In this document: positions 1 through 8,160 of the stretch, piece by piece
Layout of the letters: each line of letters begins with the position of its first letter
Position numbering within the stretch: the stretch's first letter is position 1
Assembly: GCF_900142005.1 (NCBI RefSeq)
Contig: NZ_FQZL01000004.1
Span: forward strand, 62,001 to 126,000
DNA from: Dethiosulfatibacter aminovorans DSM 17477
Lineage (GTDB): Bacteria > Bacillota > Clostridia > Tissierellales > Dethiosulfatibacteraceae
Direction of reading: 5' to 3'
DNA length: 64,000 nucleotides
Made by a program: the position numbers and the translations under genes
The notes under the pieces: generated by a model
The model's input: the letters and a program-made list of their open reading frames with translations, nothing else
Told to the model about the DNA's origin: nothing
The model's database searches: none

Positions 1-81
1 AATCCATGCCTGAAATGAATCTCCGCTATATATTTCAATTTACAGAATATTTGCCGGATTATCATCAATATGCCCGTATAT

Positions 82-110
82 TTGACAAAACACCAATAAA
101 AGCGCATAAT
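82..110 (+). promoter_or_regulatory. sigma-70 type promoter for the first sigma-54 activator gene
   Basis: TTGACA (82-87) and CATAAT (105-110) are separated by 17 bases and lie about 55 bases upstream of the regulator start. A vegetative promoter for the activator gene is normal, since the activator itself is usually made constitutively at a low level. Confidence 0.55.
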
Positions 111-112
111 AT

Positions 113-143
113 TGTTGCGAAACTTTATGTTTCATTCGCAACA
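113..143. promoter_or_regulatory. inverted repeat, possible operator in the activator leader
   Basis: TGTTGCGA (113-120) is repeated as its exact reverse complement TCGCAACA (136-143). A third GTTGCG lies at 148-153. The arms sit just downstream of the -10 element, where a bound protein could block transcription. The binding protein is unknown; autoregulation by the downstream activator is one inference. Confidence 0.35.
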
Positions 144-166
144 TTTCGTTGCGCCAAGGAGGAATT

Positions 167-1816
167 ATGAAGAATATAAATACCGGAATAATAATCGTCG
201 ACATGACAAAAAACATATGCATCAGATCAACTGAAGCAGCATCTTCGATATGTGTTGAAGGAGAACAAGTTCCGGGCCGCATAAGTAAATTGATATACGG
301 AGCCGGAAACAAATCCGAAACCACCGTAGAAGAAAGGGATTATCTCCTGGAATACAGCCACAGCACAGATGAAGGCTACAGCACCTTTACCGTTGCCGAC
401 ATCACCGAACTTAACAGGATGGAACTTGAAAACAGAATACTGAACAAGTCAATCGAGTACGTACAGGATGCAGTCTATGCCATTGACAGGGAAGGCAGGG
501 AGCTTGTCCTCAACAGGATTGAGAGGTTCATGCCCGCATACAGGGAAAAGCTTGTACGGGAAATGATGGAGGTGTTTGAAACGGGTCAGGCCGTACTTGG
601 AAACTACAACAAGTACATAACCCTTGACCACAAGGAAATTCACATGCTCTCAACCCTTGTGCCCGTAAAGGATGGAGATGAAGTCATAGCTGTACTCCTC
701 ATTAACAGGTATCTCAACAGGATTCAGGAAACCCTCTCAAGGGTCCAGAATCTTCAGCTGAAGAACAGGATATCCGGGAATGCAAAGCTTCCCGACAACA
801 ATACCAGTTACACATTTGAAGACATAATTGGTGAAAGCAAATCATTGGTCGAAGTCAAGGAAAGAGCCATGAAGGCTTCATCAAGCAACATACCTATCCT
901 CATACAGGGTGAGACAGGAACAGGTAAGGAGCTATTTGCCCAGAGCATACACAATGCAAGTCCCAACTCCAGAGAACCCTTCCTTGCAATCAACTGTGCT
1001 GCAATTCCGGGAACACTCCTGGAAAGCATTCTCTTCGGTACGAAGAAGGGTATATACACCGGCGCGGAGAACACAGAAGGTCTGATGGAACAGGCAGGAG
1101 AAGGAACTCTCTTCCTCGACGAGATAAACTCAATGAGCATGGATCTGCAGGCCAAGCTTCTGAGATCACTCCAGGAAAAAAAGGTGAGGAGGCTGGGCAG
1201 CGGAAAGGAAATACCTATCAACTGCAGGATAATAAGCTCAGTCAACGAAGACCCCGAGAAACTAATATCGGATGGAAGGCTTAGAAAGGACTTCTTCTAC
1301 AGAATAGCAGCCCTGACCCTTGTGGTTCCCCCTCTCAGGGACAGGGAAAGGGATATACTGCGTCTTTCCAACTTTTTTATAGAAAAATTCAGCAGAATCT
1401 ACGGTAAATTCGTCACAGGAATGTCCCCCCAGCTGGAGGAGCTCTTCATGCTGCACAAATGGCCTGGAAACATAAGGGAGCTGGAGCATGTTATCGAGTC
1501 TTCCTTCAACTTCATAGACAATGAAACATATCTGACAACCAGGAATCTTCCCAACTATTTTCAAATCAAGGCAAATGAAGACAAGTTTTCCGAGCAAAGG
1601 GATATTATGAACACCTCAAACATGGAAATGAGGACCGACTCCCTTCCACAGCTCCTCAACGAGATAGAAAAGGGAGTAATCATGAGCACGTTGAAAAAAA
1701 ACGGCGGTAATATTACCAAGTCCGCTGAAAAGCTGGGAATAAAGAGGCAGAACCTTCAGTCCAGGATGAACAAGCTGAAGATTTCCAAGTCCATAGTTTT
1801 TGACAGGGAAGATTGA
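167..1816 (+). CDS. sigma-54-dependent enhancer-binding regulator (RocR/NtrC type)
   Basis: Activator of sigma-54 RNA polymerase, 549 aa. The ATG at 167 is preceded by AGGAGG and is preferred to an in-frame TTG at 149. Residues 1 to about 215 form an N-terminal sensing part without a response-regulator receiver motif (PAS-like by position). The AAA+ domain has Walker A GETGTGKE at 248-255, GTLFLDEI near 312-319, and a sigma-54 contact loop that reads GIYTGA (295-300) rather than GAFTGA. The C-terminal ~45 residues are a Fis-type helix-turn-helix (SAEKLGIKRQNLQSRM). A sigma-54 promoter starts 6 bases after the stop codon, so the molybdenum hydroxylase/lyase operon that follows is the obvious target. 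The effector is unknown. Confidence 0.9.
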   Translation: MKNINTGIIIVDMTKNICIRSTEAASSICVEGEQVPGRISKLIYGAGNKSETTVEERDYLLEYSHSTDEGYSTFTVADITELNRMELENRILNKSIEYVQDAVYAIDREGRELVLNRIERFMPAYREKLVREMMEVFETGQAVLGNYNKYITLDHKEIHMLSTLVPVKDGDEVIAVLLINRYLNRIQETLSRVQNLQLKNRISGNAKLPDNNTSYTFEDIIGESKSLVEVKERAMKASSSNIPILIQGETGTGKELFAQSIHNASPNSREPFLAINCAAIPGTLLESILFGTKKGIYTGAENTEGLMEQAGEGTLFLDEINSMSMDLQAKLLRSLQEKKVRRLGSGKEIPINCRIISSVNEDPEKLISDGRLRKDFFYRIAALTLVVPPLRDRERDILRLSNFFIEKFSRIYGKFVTGMSPQLEELFMLHKWPGNIRELEHVIESSFNFIDNETYLTTRNLPNYFQIKANEDKFSEQRDIMNTSNMEMRTDSLPQLLNEIEKGVIMSTLKKNGGNITKSAEKLGIKRQNLQSRMNKLKISKSIVFDRED

Positions 1817-1821
1817 TGATG

Positions 1822-1839
1822 TTGGCACGGAATATGCAT
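1822..1839 (+). promoter_or_regulatory. sigma-54 (-24/-12) promoter of the molybdenum hydroxylase operon
   Basis: The sequence TTGGCACGGAATATGCAT has the invariant GG at 1824-1825 and GC at 1836-1837, with exactly 10 bases between, matching TGGCAC-N5-TTGCW except for one -12 base. Transcription would start near 1849. The first gene begins at 1875 with its own GGAGG site, so this promoter lies between activator and target operon. Confidence 0.8.
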
Positions 1840-1874
1840 GGTATATTTCGATTAGACTTTTAGGAGGATTCAAA

Positions 1875-2384
1875 TTGGAAAACAATCTGACTATCGAAAT
1901 AACGATAAACGGCAAAAAAATGACCCAGCAAATATCCCCGGCCATGACCCTGCTTGACCTTATCAGGAAGGAACTCAACCTGAAAGGAACAAAAAAGGGC
2001 TGCAACAACGGCAACTGCGGATCCTGCACAGTGCTCATGGACGGTAAGCCGGTTAATTCATGCATGACGCTGGCTGTACAGGCAGATGGGAAAAACATCC
2101 TTACAATAGAAGGATTGTCAGACGGCAGTATCCTTCATCCCATACAGGAATCATTCATAGAAAAGGGAGCAATCCAGTGCGGATTTTGCACTCCCGGTAT
2201 GGTGATATCCGCCAAGGGACTTCTTGACAAAAATCCGGAACCCACCGAAGACGAAATCAGGGAAGGCATATCGGGAAACTACTGCAGGTGCACTGGCTAC
2301 ACCAAGATAACAGATGCAGTCAAACATTCTGCTGCAGTTTTAAGAAATGAAAAGGATCAGCTTATGGAGGTGGACCATGAGTAA
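1875..2384 (+). CDS. molybdenum hydroxylase, small [2Fe-2S] subunit
   Basis: Electron-transfer subunit of a xanthine dehydrogenase-family enzyme, 169 aa, the normal family length. The N-terminal plant-ferredoxin-type domain has the CNNGNCGSC motif (first cluster) with a further Cys downstream. The C-terminal helical domain has CGFC and CRC (second cluster, next to molybdopterin). The start is a TTG with GGAGG 7 bases upstream; longer in-frame starts would overlap the sigma-54 promoter. It overlaps the large-subunit gene by 8 bases, implying translational coupling. It would pass electrons between the molybdenum centre and the flavin/[4Fe-4S] subunit encoded two genes downstream. The substrate is not evident. 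Confidence 0.92.
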   Translation: MENNLTIEITINGKKMTQQISPAMTLLDLIRKELNLKGTKKGCNNGNCGSCTVLMDGKPVNSCMTLAVQADGKNILTIEGLSDGSILHPIQESFIEKGAIQCGFCTPGMVISAKGLLDKNPEPTEDEIREGISGNYCRCTGYTKITDAVKHSAAVLRNEKDQLMEVDHE

Positions 2385-4668
2385 GATGAAAACAGTGGGA
2401 AGCTCTTTCCCGAGACACGAATCAATAAGCAAGGTTACGGGCTCAGCGGAGTACACCGATGACTTGAATTTCCCCAATGCAGTATATGGTGCAATACTCC
2501 GCTCTCCACATGCAAATGCGGTGGTCAGAAGCATGGATGTTAAGGATGCGCTGAAAATCCCAGGCATCCTTGCCGTACTGACACCTGATGATGTTACCCA
2601 TAAGCTGTTCAACTGTTCGGGAAATCCCCCCTCCGACCTCCTTTTCAAGGATGAAAGGATACTGACTGACCGTGCCCTCTATGCAGGAGACAGGATTGCA
2701 GCAGTCGCCGGAGAAACGGAAGAGGCGTGCAAAAAAGCCCTAAATGCAATTACGGTTGATTACGAAATCCTCAAGCCCGTGTTCAGGATTGAGGATGCCC
2801 TCAAGGAAGGTGCAGCACCGATTCATCCCCACCTTTACGACAGCAACATAGTCAAGAAGTTGGAGGTCAACACCGGTGACATGGAAAGGGCTTTTGAAGA
2901 ATCCGACCACATATTCGAAGAGGAATTCTACACTCCTCAGATACAGGTAACGGCAATGGAACCTACTGGTTGCATATGCGACTATACAAACGAAAAGAAG
3001 CTTAACATATGGAGCACATCCCAGACGGTTTTCCAGGAAAGGCGAATCCTGGCAGATCTCCTCGACATGAAGGAAAAGGACATACGCATGGTCAAACCTG
3101 CAATGGGAGGGGGATTCGGAGCAAGGCAACAGCTTCACAACCAGCATGTCTGCGCCCTCCTTTCCAAGGCTGTCAAAAGACCGGTGAAGATAATAAACAC
3201 CCGCGAAGAGGAGATGCTGGCAACCATAGCAAGACACGAAGTCAAATTAAAGATAAGGATGGGAGTCATGAATTCGGGCAGGATAAACGCATGCCATATC
3301 GAATCATACTTCAATACGGGACCCTACACCAGCCACGGACCTACAGTCGTTGCCGCAGCGACAAAAAAGATGCAGTACAATGTCCCCAACTACCGCTTCG
3401 AGGGATACTGCGTGCTTACGAACTCACCTGTAAGCGGTGCAGTAAGAGGCTATGGAAATCCTCAGATAAACTTCGGCCGAGAAATCCTGCTTGACAGGAT
3501 AGCAAAGAAGCTTCAAATGGACCCAGTTGAGCTCAGGCTCATGAATCACGTTAAAACAGGAGAAAAATTTCCCGGCTGGACCGATCCAATAGAAAGCTGT
3601 GCCATTGAGGACTGCATAAATGGAGTTATGGAGCTCAAGGATGATATAGACAAAGCCGACTGCAGTGAAAAAGATGAAAACATCGACGAAGCATGGGGAG
3701 TGGCATTCGGCTGCCACACTTCGGGTCCCTCCAACAAGACGGGCATGAGCTCCGCAATAGTAATGGCAAACGGCGACGGCTCTGTAAACCTCATGGTGGG
3801 CTCAGCCGACATAGGACAAGGAAGCGAAACCACCTTGAGTCAGGTTGCAGCCGAAAGGCTAGGAGTTGAGTTGTCGGACGTCAGGATTAAGGCAGCCGAT
3901 ACCCTTAACACCCCCTATGACACAGGTACATTTGCCAGCAGCCAGATGTTCGTCTGCGGAAATGCCGTCAGAAAAGCTGCAGACAGCCTCATTGAAAATA
4001 CAAGAAGAGCCATATCCGACAGATTCAGCGTCCCTTTCGATGAGATATCCTTTAATTGCTTTGACGGATTCTCACTGGAAGTTGACAATATCGAAAAAAC
4101 AATAACCTTTAAAGAAGCAGTGAAGGAAGTCACCTTCGGCGCTACAGGAATGGTTCTCATTGGAAATTCAAGCTACAAGGCTGAAGCCGCACCTCCTCCC
4201 TTCTCCGTGTGCATGGCAAAGGTGGCGGTGAACAGGATAACGGACGAAATCAGGGTGAAGCACTTCATACAGGGTGTGGACGTAGGAACAGCCGTAAATC
4301 CGTCAATAGTTGAAGGGCAGATTGAAGGCGGTATCCACATGGGACTTGGCTATGCCCTAATGGAAAATATTGAGATAAACAACATGGTTAAGAAACCCGT
4401 ATCGTCGGACCTGCTTCATTACAAGGCGCTCCTGTCAGAGGACATGCCGGAAACCTACACATACATTGCCAAGGGATATGAGCCCAAGGGACCCCTTGGC
4501 GCTAAAAGCGTAGGAGAGCTTTCAACGGTGGCGGTTGCTTCTGCCGTTGCAATTGCCGTTACCAATGCTACAGGCAACGAAATAGTGGAGCTTCCTCTTT
4601 CGAAAAAATACACACTGACGGGCTCAAGATCTGACCAGAGGAAGTTTTTAAGGGAGGTTCAACAATGA
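2377..4668 (+). CDS. molybdenum hydroxylase, large molybdopterin-binding subunit
   Basis: Catalytic subunit of the xanthine dehydrogenase/4-hydroxybenzoyl-CoA reductase family, 763 aa. The ATG at 2377 has GGAGG at 2366-2370. Family signatures are the N-terminal substrate domain (KVTGSAEYTDDL), the molybdenum-site loop MGGGFGARQ, the RGYGNPQ loop, and the catalytic glutamate in GAKSVGE at about residue 714. No in-frame UGA is present, so it is not itself a selenoprotein. It is followed by the FAD subunit with a 4-base ATGA overlap. Purine, nicotinate, aromatic-CoA and other heterocycle enzymes all share this architecture. The [4Fe-4S] loop in the next gene points towards a low-potential, possibly reductive, reaction; that part is inference. 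Confidence 0.92.
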   Translation: MSKMKTVGSSFPRHESISKVTGSAEYTDDLNFPNAVYGAILRSPHANAVVRSMDVKDALKIPGILAVLTPDDVTHKLFNCSGNPPSDLLFKDERILTDRALYAGDRIAAVAGETEEACKKALNAITVDYEILKPVFRIEDALKEGAAPIHPHLYDSNIVKKLEVNTGDMERAFEESDHIFEEEFYTPQIQVTAMEPTGCICDYTNEKKLNIWSTSQTVFQERRILADLLDMKEKDIRMVKPAMGGGFGARQQLHNQHVCALLSKAVKRPVKIINTREEEMLATIARHEVKLKIRMGVMNSGRINACHIESYFNTGPYTSHGPTVVAAATKKMQYNVPNYRFEGYCVLTNSPVSGAVRGYGNPQINFGREILLDRIAKKLQMDPVELRLMNHVKTGEKFPGWTDPIESCAIEDCINGVMELKDDIDKADCSEKDENIDEAWGVAFGCHTSGPSNKTGMSSAIVMANGDGSVNLMVGSADIGQGSETTLSQVAAERLGVELSDVRIKAADTLNTPYDTGTFASSQMFVCGNAVRKAADSLIENTRRAISDRFSVPFDEISFNCFDGFSLEVDNIEKTITFKEAVKEVTFGATGMVLIGNSSYKAEAAPPPFSVCMAKVAVNRITDEIRVKHFIQGVDVGTAVNPSIVEGQIEGGIHMGLGYALMENIEINNMVKKPVSSDLLHYKALLSEDMPETYTYIAKGYEPKGPLGAKSVGELSTVAVASAVAIAVTNATGNEIVELPLSKKYTLTGSRSDQRKFLREVQQ

Positions 4669-5675
4669 TATTAGATTCAAAACTTAAATACCATGCTCCA
4701 AAAACCATGAATGAACTCGTTTCCCTTTGGAAAAATACTGAAAACAGCAAGATTTTGGGAGGAGGTACGGACCTGATCCCCCTCATGAAATACGGAGTCA
4801 AGGATCCCGACTGTCTACTGAGCATCTCCAAACTTGAAGAAGCAAAAGGTATTGCGGAAGATGATGACCATCTGTCAATAGGTGCACACGTTACTCTTGA
4901 AGAAATATCCAAGAACAGAAGCATCCTGAAACATTTCCCATCCCTGGCATATTCCGCAAGGTGTGTAGCGTCTCCCCAGATCAGGAACACTGCAACAATA
5001 GGCGGAAACATAATGCAGGACAGAAGATGCATATACTACAACCAGACGGATTCCTGGAGAAGCAGCATCGCTCCCTGCTTCAAGACGGGAGGGAATGTTT
5101 GCCATCAGGCTCCAAATTCCCCTGTATGCAAAGCTCTCTATTATTCTGACGTAGCGCCGGTTCTCATGGCTCTTGAGGCTGAAGCCATCGTAGTTGAAAA
5201 AGGTTCTGAAAAGGCTATGGCCGTATCGGAACTGGTAGCATCCCATGTATCCTTAAACGGAACAACAGAAGAAACGGATATCCTTGTTCTAAGGTTCATT
5301 TTAAAAAAGGACGCCAGCTCCACAAACTCTTTTTACAAGTACAGCATCAGGCAGTCCATAGACTTCCCTGTCCTCAACATTGCCGTAAACTATAGGAAAC
5401 CGGCAAAAGACGGACAGAAAAATGTCCTGAACATAATTGCAGGCGCAGCCGGTCCAGGACCCATAAAGCTTGAAGAAACAGAGAAAAATGTACTGGAACA
5501 TATCATCAGTGGAAACATGTCCCTTGAAGAATTATGTGACAATGCGATTGAGGAAATCACAAAAAAGTCAAACCTCGTAAGGGAAACCGGACTGTCCATT
5601 CAAGCCAAGAGGAAATACCTCAAGAATATCGTACACGCTGTAAAGGATCTTATTGACACAGTAGACCGAACTTGA
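4665..5675 (+). CDS. molybdenum hydroxylase, FAD subunit with extra [4Fe-4S] loop
   Basis: FAD-binding subunit of the CO dehydrogenase flavoprotein/HcrB family, 336 aa. FAD motifs are GGGTDLIP (residues 32-39) and TIGGNI (111-116). An insertion after the second motif carries four cysteines at 122, 138, 146 and 155 (C-x15-C-x7-C-x8-C). From memory this matches the [4Fe-4S] ligands of Thauera 4-hydroxybenzoyl-CoA reductase beta subunit in spacing and residue number. Ordinary xanthine dehydrogenases lack it. The extra cluster is thought to let HBCR take low-potential electrons from ferredoxin, so this enzyme may work reductively. It is the third gene of the sigma-54 operon and leads into the HAL-like pair. 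Confidence 0.9.
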   Translation: MILDSKLKYHAPKTMNELVSLWKNTENSKILGGGTDLIPLMKYGVKDPDCLLSISKLEEAKGIAEDDDHLSIGAHVTLEEISKNRSILKHFPSLAYSARCVASPQIRNTATIGGNIMQDRRCIYYNQTDSWRSSIAPCFKTGGNVCHQAPNSPVCKALYYSDVAPVLMALEAEAIVVEKGSEKAMAVSELVASHVSLNGTTEETDILVLRFILKKDASSTNSFYKYSIRQSIDFPVLNIAVNYRKPAKDGQKNVLNIIAGAAGPGPIKLEETEKNVLEHIISGNMSLEELCDNAIEEITKKSNLVRETGLSIQAKRKYLKNIVHAVKDLIDTVDRT

Positions 5676-5692
5676 TTCATATGAAACTCCCT

Positions 5693-5720
5693 GTCTCCCG
5701 GAGTCTTTCCTTCGGGAGAC
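5693..5720 (+). other. intercistronic hairpin
   Basis: GTCTCCCG (5693-5700) pairs with CGGGAGAC (5713-5720) across a 12-base loop. There is no T-run after it, so it is more likely an RNA-processing or stabilising element between the hydroxylase and lyase genes than a terminator. Confidence 0.5.
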
Positions 5721-5784
5721 AATTGATGAACAAACATGACAGGCTTAACATGCCTGATTTATGAATAAAATAAAGGAGCAGTAT

Positions 5785-6981
5785 ATGAAAAAGCTTATCG
5801 ATTTTAATTTTCTCTCGTCACTGGTAACATGTGAAAAAACACTCATGGAATCGCACTACCCTGAATCAATCACAAGAATCATATTGCATCTTCTTGCAGA
5901 CAGTACAAAAGAGACAACCAAACATGATTCACTTGTGAAACTTACAGAAGGAACCCTTCCTCAACTTCCCCTGTCATTGAGTGTTGAAATGGAAATTGTA
6001 CTCTTCTTTGAGAAGTTCCTAAAGGAAAAGGATCTTGAAATCATGGACCCATCATCTTTGCTCCACAAAATTCTGCCAATATCCTTCGGCATCTATACAT
6101 ATGTAAGAGCCATGGAAATTTCAAAGGCTGCAGACCTGGGTCTTTCCCTAAACCTTGAAGCCATAAGGGGAGAAAAGGGAGCCTTTGACCTTAGACTCCA
6201 CAGCGAAGGAAAACAGTTTGTCCAGCAGTACAATTCCGCTGAAAACACATTAAGGTTACTGGAAGGCAGCAATTTCACAGAAGATGAGGGACGATACCAG
6301 TACGGATACGACGACCACCCCAGATGTCAGGATGCAATATCCTACAGGTCTGCACCACAAACCCACGGTGGAGCAAGAGATGTGTTCTGCTATCTGAAGG
6401 ACACACTTAAACTTGCTGTCGATGAAGGCACTTATCTTCCTGAACAGCTTAGATATGCCCTGGACCTGACCATGGCAGCACTTTCTGACCTTGGAAACAT
6501 ATCCGAAAGGCGCTCCTTCAGACTCAACGGATATCAACTTTCCTACGGGCTTCCCCCAAACATGGTGTACCATGACCCGGGATACAACTACGGATTTGCA
6601 GTGACCCATGCAATTGCTACGGCCGTTCTGGGAGAACTTAAGTCCCTGTCGATTCCAACCAGGTCCAACATAGACTGTTCCATGAACAGCTCTCTGCCTC
6701 TTGATTCAGCATTACGAACAGTTGAAGGAACAGGCCATCTTTCAAAAATAATTTCCATAGAGATGTTCATGTCATGCCAGGGAATGGATATAGTCAAATC
6801 CAAGCTTCCCCATATGGACTTCGGGAAGGGTACCGGTGCCGCCTACAGTAAAATCAGGGAAAATATTCATACTGTCAGGGAAAACAGATATATAACTCCT
6901 GAGCTTCAGGAAATGGACAGATTGATATTTACCGGAGAGCTTATTGCAGCCGTTGAAGAGTCAACGGGAAAACTCAAATAG
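5785..6981 (+). CDS. HAL-superfamily-like protein, carrying the C-terminal part (subunit 1 of a split lyase)
   Basis: 398 aa; start chosen at 5785 because AAGGAG lies 8 bases upstream. It resembles the second half of histidine/aromatic ammonia-lyases: LEAIRG (124-129) followed by FDLRLH, QDAISYR (182-188; HAL has QDPYSLR), APQTHGGARD, ISERR (239-243), LPPNM, then a tail like HAL FGKGTRAAY. The YGxNTG, MIO-loop and NGT motifs of the first half are missing, as is the DNPLVF...GGNF segment. In HAL terms Gln277 and Arg283 are kept, but Tyr280 is Ile. The next gene, 10 bases downstream, holds the missing parts. The inferred role is one subunit of a heteromeric lyase; the substrate is unknown. It could alternatively be a non-catalytic partner. 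Confidence 0.7.
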   Translation: MKKLIDFNFLSSLVTCEKTLMESHYPESITRIILHLLADSTKETTKHDSLVKLTEGTLPQLPLSLSVEMEIVLFFEKFLKEKDLEIMDPSSLLHKILPISFGIYTYVRAMEISKAADLGLSLNLEAIRGEKGAFDLRLHSEGKQFVQQYNSAENTLRLLEGSNFTEDEGRYQYGYDDHPRCQDAISYRSAPQTHGGARDVFCYLKDTLKLAVDEGTYLPEQLRYALDLTMAALSDLGNISERRSFRLNGYQLSYGLPPNMVYHDPGYNYGFAVTHAIATAVLGELKSLSIPTRSNIDCSMNSSLPLDSALRTVEGTGHLSKIISIEMFMSCQGMDIVKSKLPHMDFGKGTGAAYSKIRENIHTVRENRYITPELQEMDRLIFTGELIAAVEESTGKLK

Positions 6982-6991
6982 GGGGATTAAG

Positions 6992-8080
6992 ATGGATAAA
7001 CTGTATATTAACGGATACGACCTTACTGTAGAAGATGTCATGAAGGCTTTAAATGAGGATATTGAAGTAATTCTTGACGAGAAAGCCAGGGAGATGTGCA
7101 AAGACAGCAGAAGCCAGATCGACAGGTGGCTTGAAGGTGATCCGCCTGTCATCTACGGCATCAATACAGGACTGGGAAACATGAAAGATACCGTATTGTC
7201 ACCGGAGGAGCACAAAAGATGGAACAAGACGATACCCTATCCCCATGCGGTGGCTCTGGGAAAGGCTATCGAACCTGAAATAACCAGAGCTTCACTTCTC
7301 CTGAGGGCAAATGTCCTTGCAAGAAGCTATTCGGCTGTGCGTGTCGAGCTTATCGAAAGGCTTCTTGAGCTGTTCAACTCAGGGTTGTCCCCTGTTGTTT
7401 ACGAGCTTGGATCCACAGGTCTCAGCGATTTGTCACCCCTGTCCCAGAACACTATGTTTGTAGCCGGTCTGGAGGAAGCTAAAGCCTTTTCCGACGGAAC
7501 AATGACAAGTGCCAGGGAAGCGTTCAAAAAAGCCGGTATCGAGGAAACCTTCGACCTTGAGTGCAAGGAGGTTCTGGCCCTCATGAACGGGTCGACTATG
7601 ACCCAAGCCATTGCAATTCTCACTTTTAACAAGCTGGAAAGGATATTCGACGATATGTCGAGTGATATTGAAAAAACGGAGGCTACCCTATACCATTCGC
7701 TGAAAAATTCAATGAATCTAATAAAGCTGAACCTGAACAAGGAAAACAACGTATCCTGCGACAATCCTCTTCTGTTCAAAACAGATGGCAATAACTACGA
7801 ACCCGTCATGGGATGCAACTGCTCCAACACTCAGATAGGGTATATGATGGATCTTGTCACCGTTCTCGTTTCAGATATGTGCAAGTGGATGTACAGAAAC
7901 AACAGTCATGAAGACAAGTCCTATGTACTAAACATAATAAACAAGCTTGACCAACTTGTAATGCCTGCAACTGCAGACTCCATAACTACCAAAACAAGCC
8001 AGGAAGACCATGTGGAGTTCAGCTACGGTGCGGCCAGAAAGGCAAAGCGTTCCGTGGAACTTCTTGAAAAAGCGCTTTAA
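6992..8080 (+). CDS. HAL-superfamily-like protein with degenerate MIO loop (subunit 2 of a split lyase)
   Basis: 362 aa; ATG with a GGGGGA site. It matches the N-terminal half of HAL: YGINTGLG (Tyr55, equivalent to HAL Tyr53), the His of YPHAVALG (85, equivalent to His83), LLLRANVLARSYSAVR, and ALMNGS (Asn199, equivalent to Asn195). It then skips about 60 residues, including QDPYSLR, resumes at VSCDNPLLF and GCNC (HAL GGNF), and ends with the TSQEDHV signature (Glu338). The MIO-forming Ala-Ser-Gly in GASGDLAPLA is replaced by GLSDLSPLS: one residue is missing and Gly is gone, so the autocatalytic MIO ring should not form. It is complementary to the preceding gene. MIO-independent ergothionase belongs to this superfamily, a precedent for elimination without MIO. 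Confidence 0.72.
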   Translation: MDKLYINGYDLTVEDVMKALNEDIEVILDEKAREMCKDSRSQIDRWLEGDPPVIYGINTGLGNMKDTVLSPEEHKRWNKTIPYPHAVALGKAIEPEITRASLLLRANVLARSYSAVRVELIERLLELFNSGLSPVVYELGSTGLSDLSPLSQNTMFVAGLEEAKAFSDGTMTSAREAFKKAGIEETFDLECKEVLALMNGSTMTQAIAILTFNKLERIFDDMSSDIEKTEATLYHSLKNSMNLIKLNLNKENNVSCDNPLLFKTDGNNYEPVMGCNCSNTQIGYMMDLVTVLVSDMCKWMYRNNSHEDKSYVLNIINKLDQLVMPATADSITTKTSQEDHVEFSYGAARKAKRSVELLEKAL

Positions 8081-8117
8081 ATCAGCTATTCAACAATTAA
8101 TAGACACGCATAAAATA

Positions 8118-8135
8118 TTGGCACGGCACTTGCTT
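8118..8135 (+). promoter_or_regulatory. sigma-54 promoter without an obvious downstream gene
   Basis: TTGGCACGGCACTTGCTT is a near-perfect -24/-12 element, with GG at 8120-8121, GC at 8132-8133 and 10 bases between. Transcription would start near 8145. The next feature on this strand is a hairpin 16 bases on, and the next gene is on the opposite strand, so the transcript would be only about 45 nt or would run antisense into the DUF1232 gene. Confidence 0.7.
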
Positions 8136-8160
8136 TTAATATCTATATATGATAACAAGA

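Noticed and set aside
40-324. Minus-strand open frame of 94 codons at the left end
   Set aside because: It lacks a ribosome-binding site, overlaps the regulator promoter and start, and its protein has no recognisable pattern.
1800-1874. Longer N-terminus for the [2Fe-2S] subunit
   Set aside because: It would be encoded across the sigma-54 promoter; the TTG at 1875 has a good ribosome-binding site and gives the usual length.
5785-8080. Split lyase as a simple frameshift or stop-codon pseudogene of one hutH
   Set aside because: The C-terminal half comes first, each gene has its own ribosome-binding site, and each contains segments (ISERR tail in one, QEDHV tail in the other) that a simple break could not produce.
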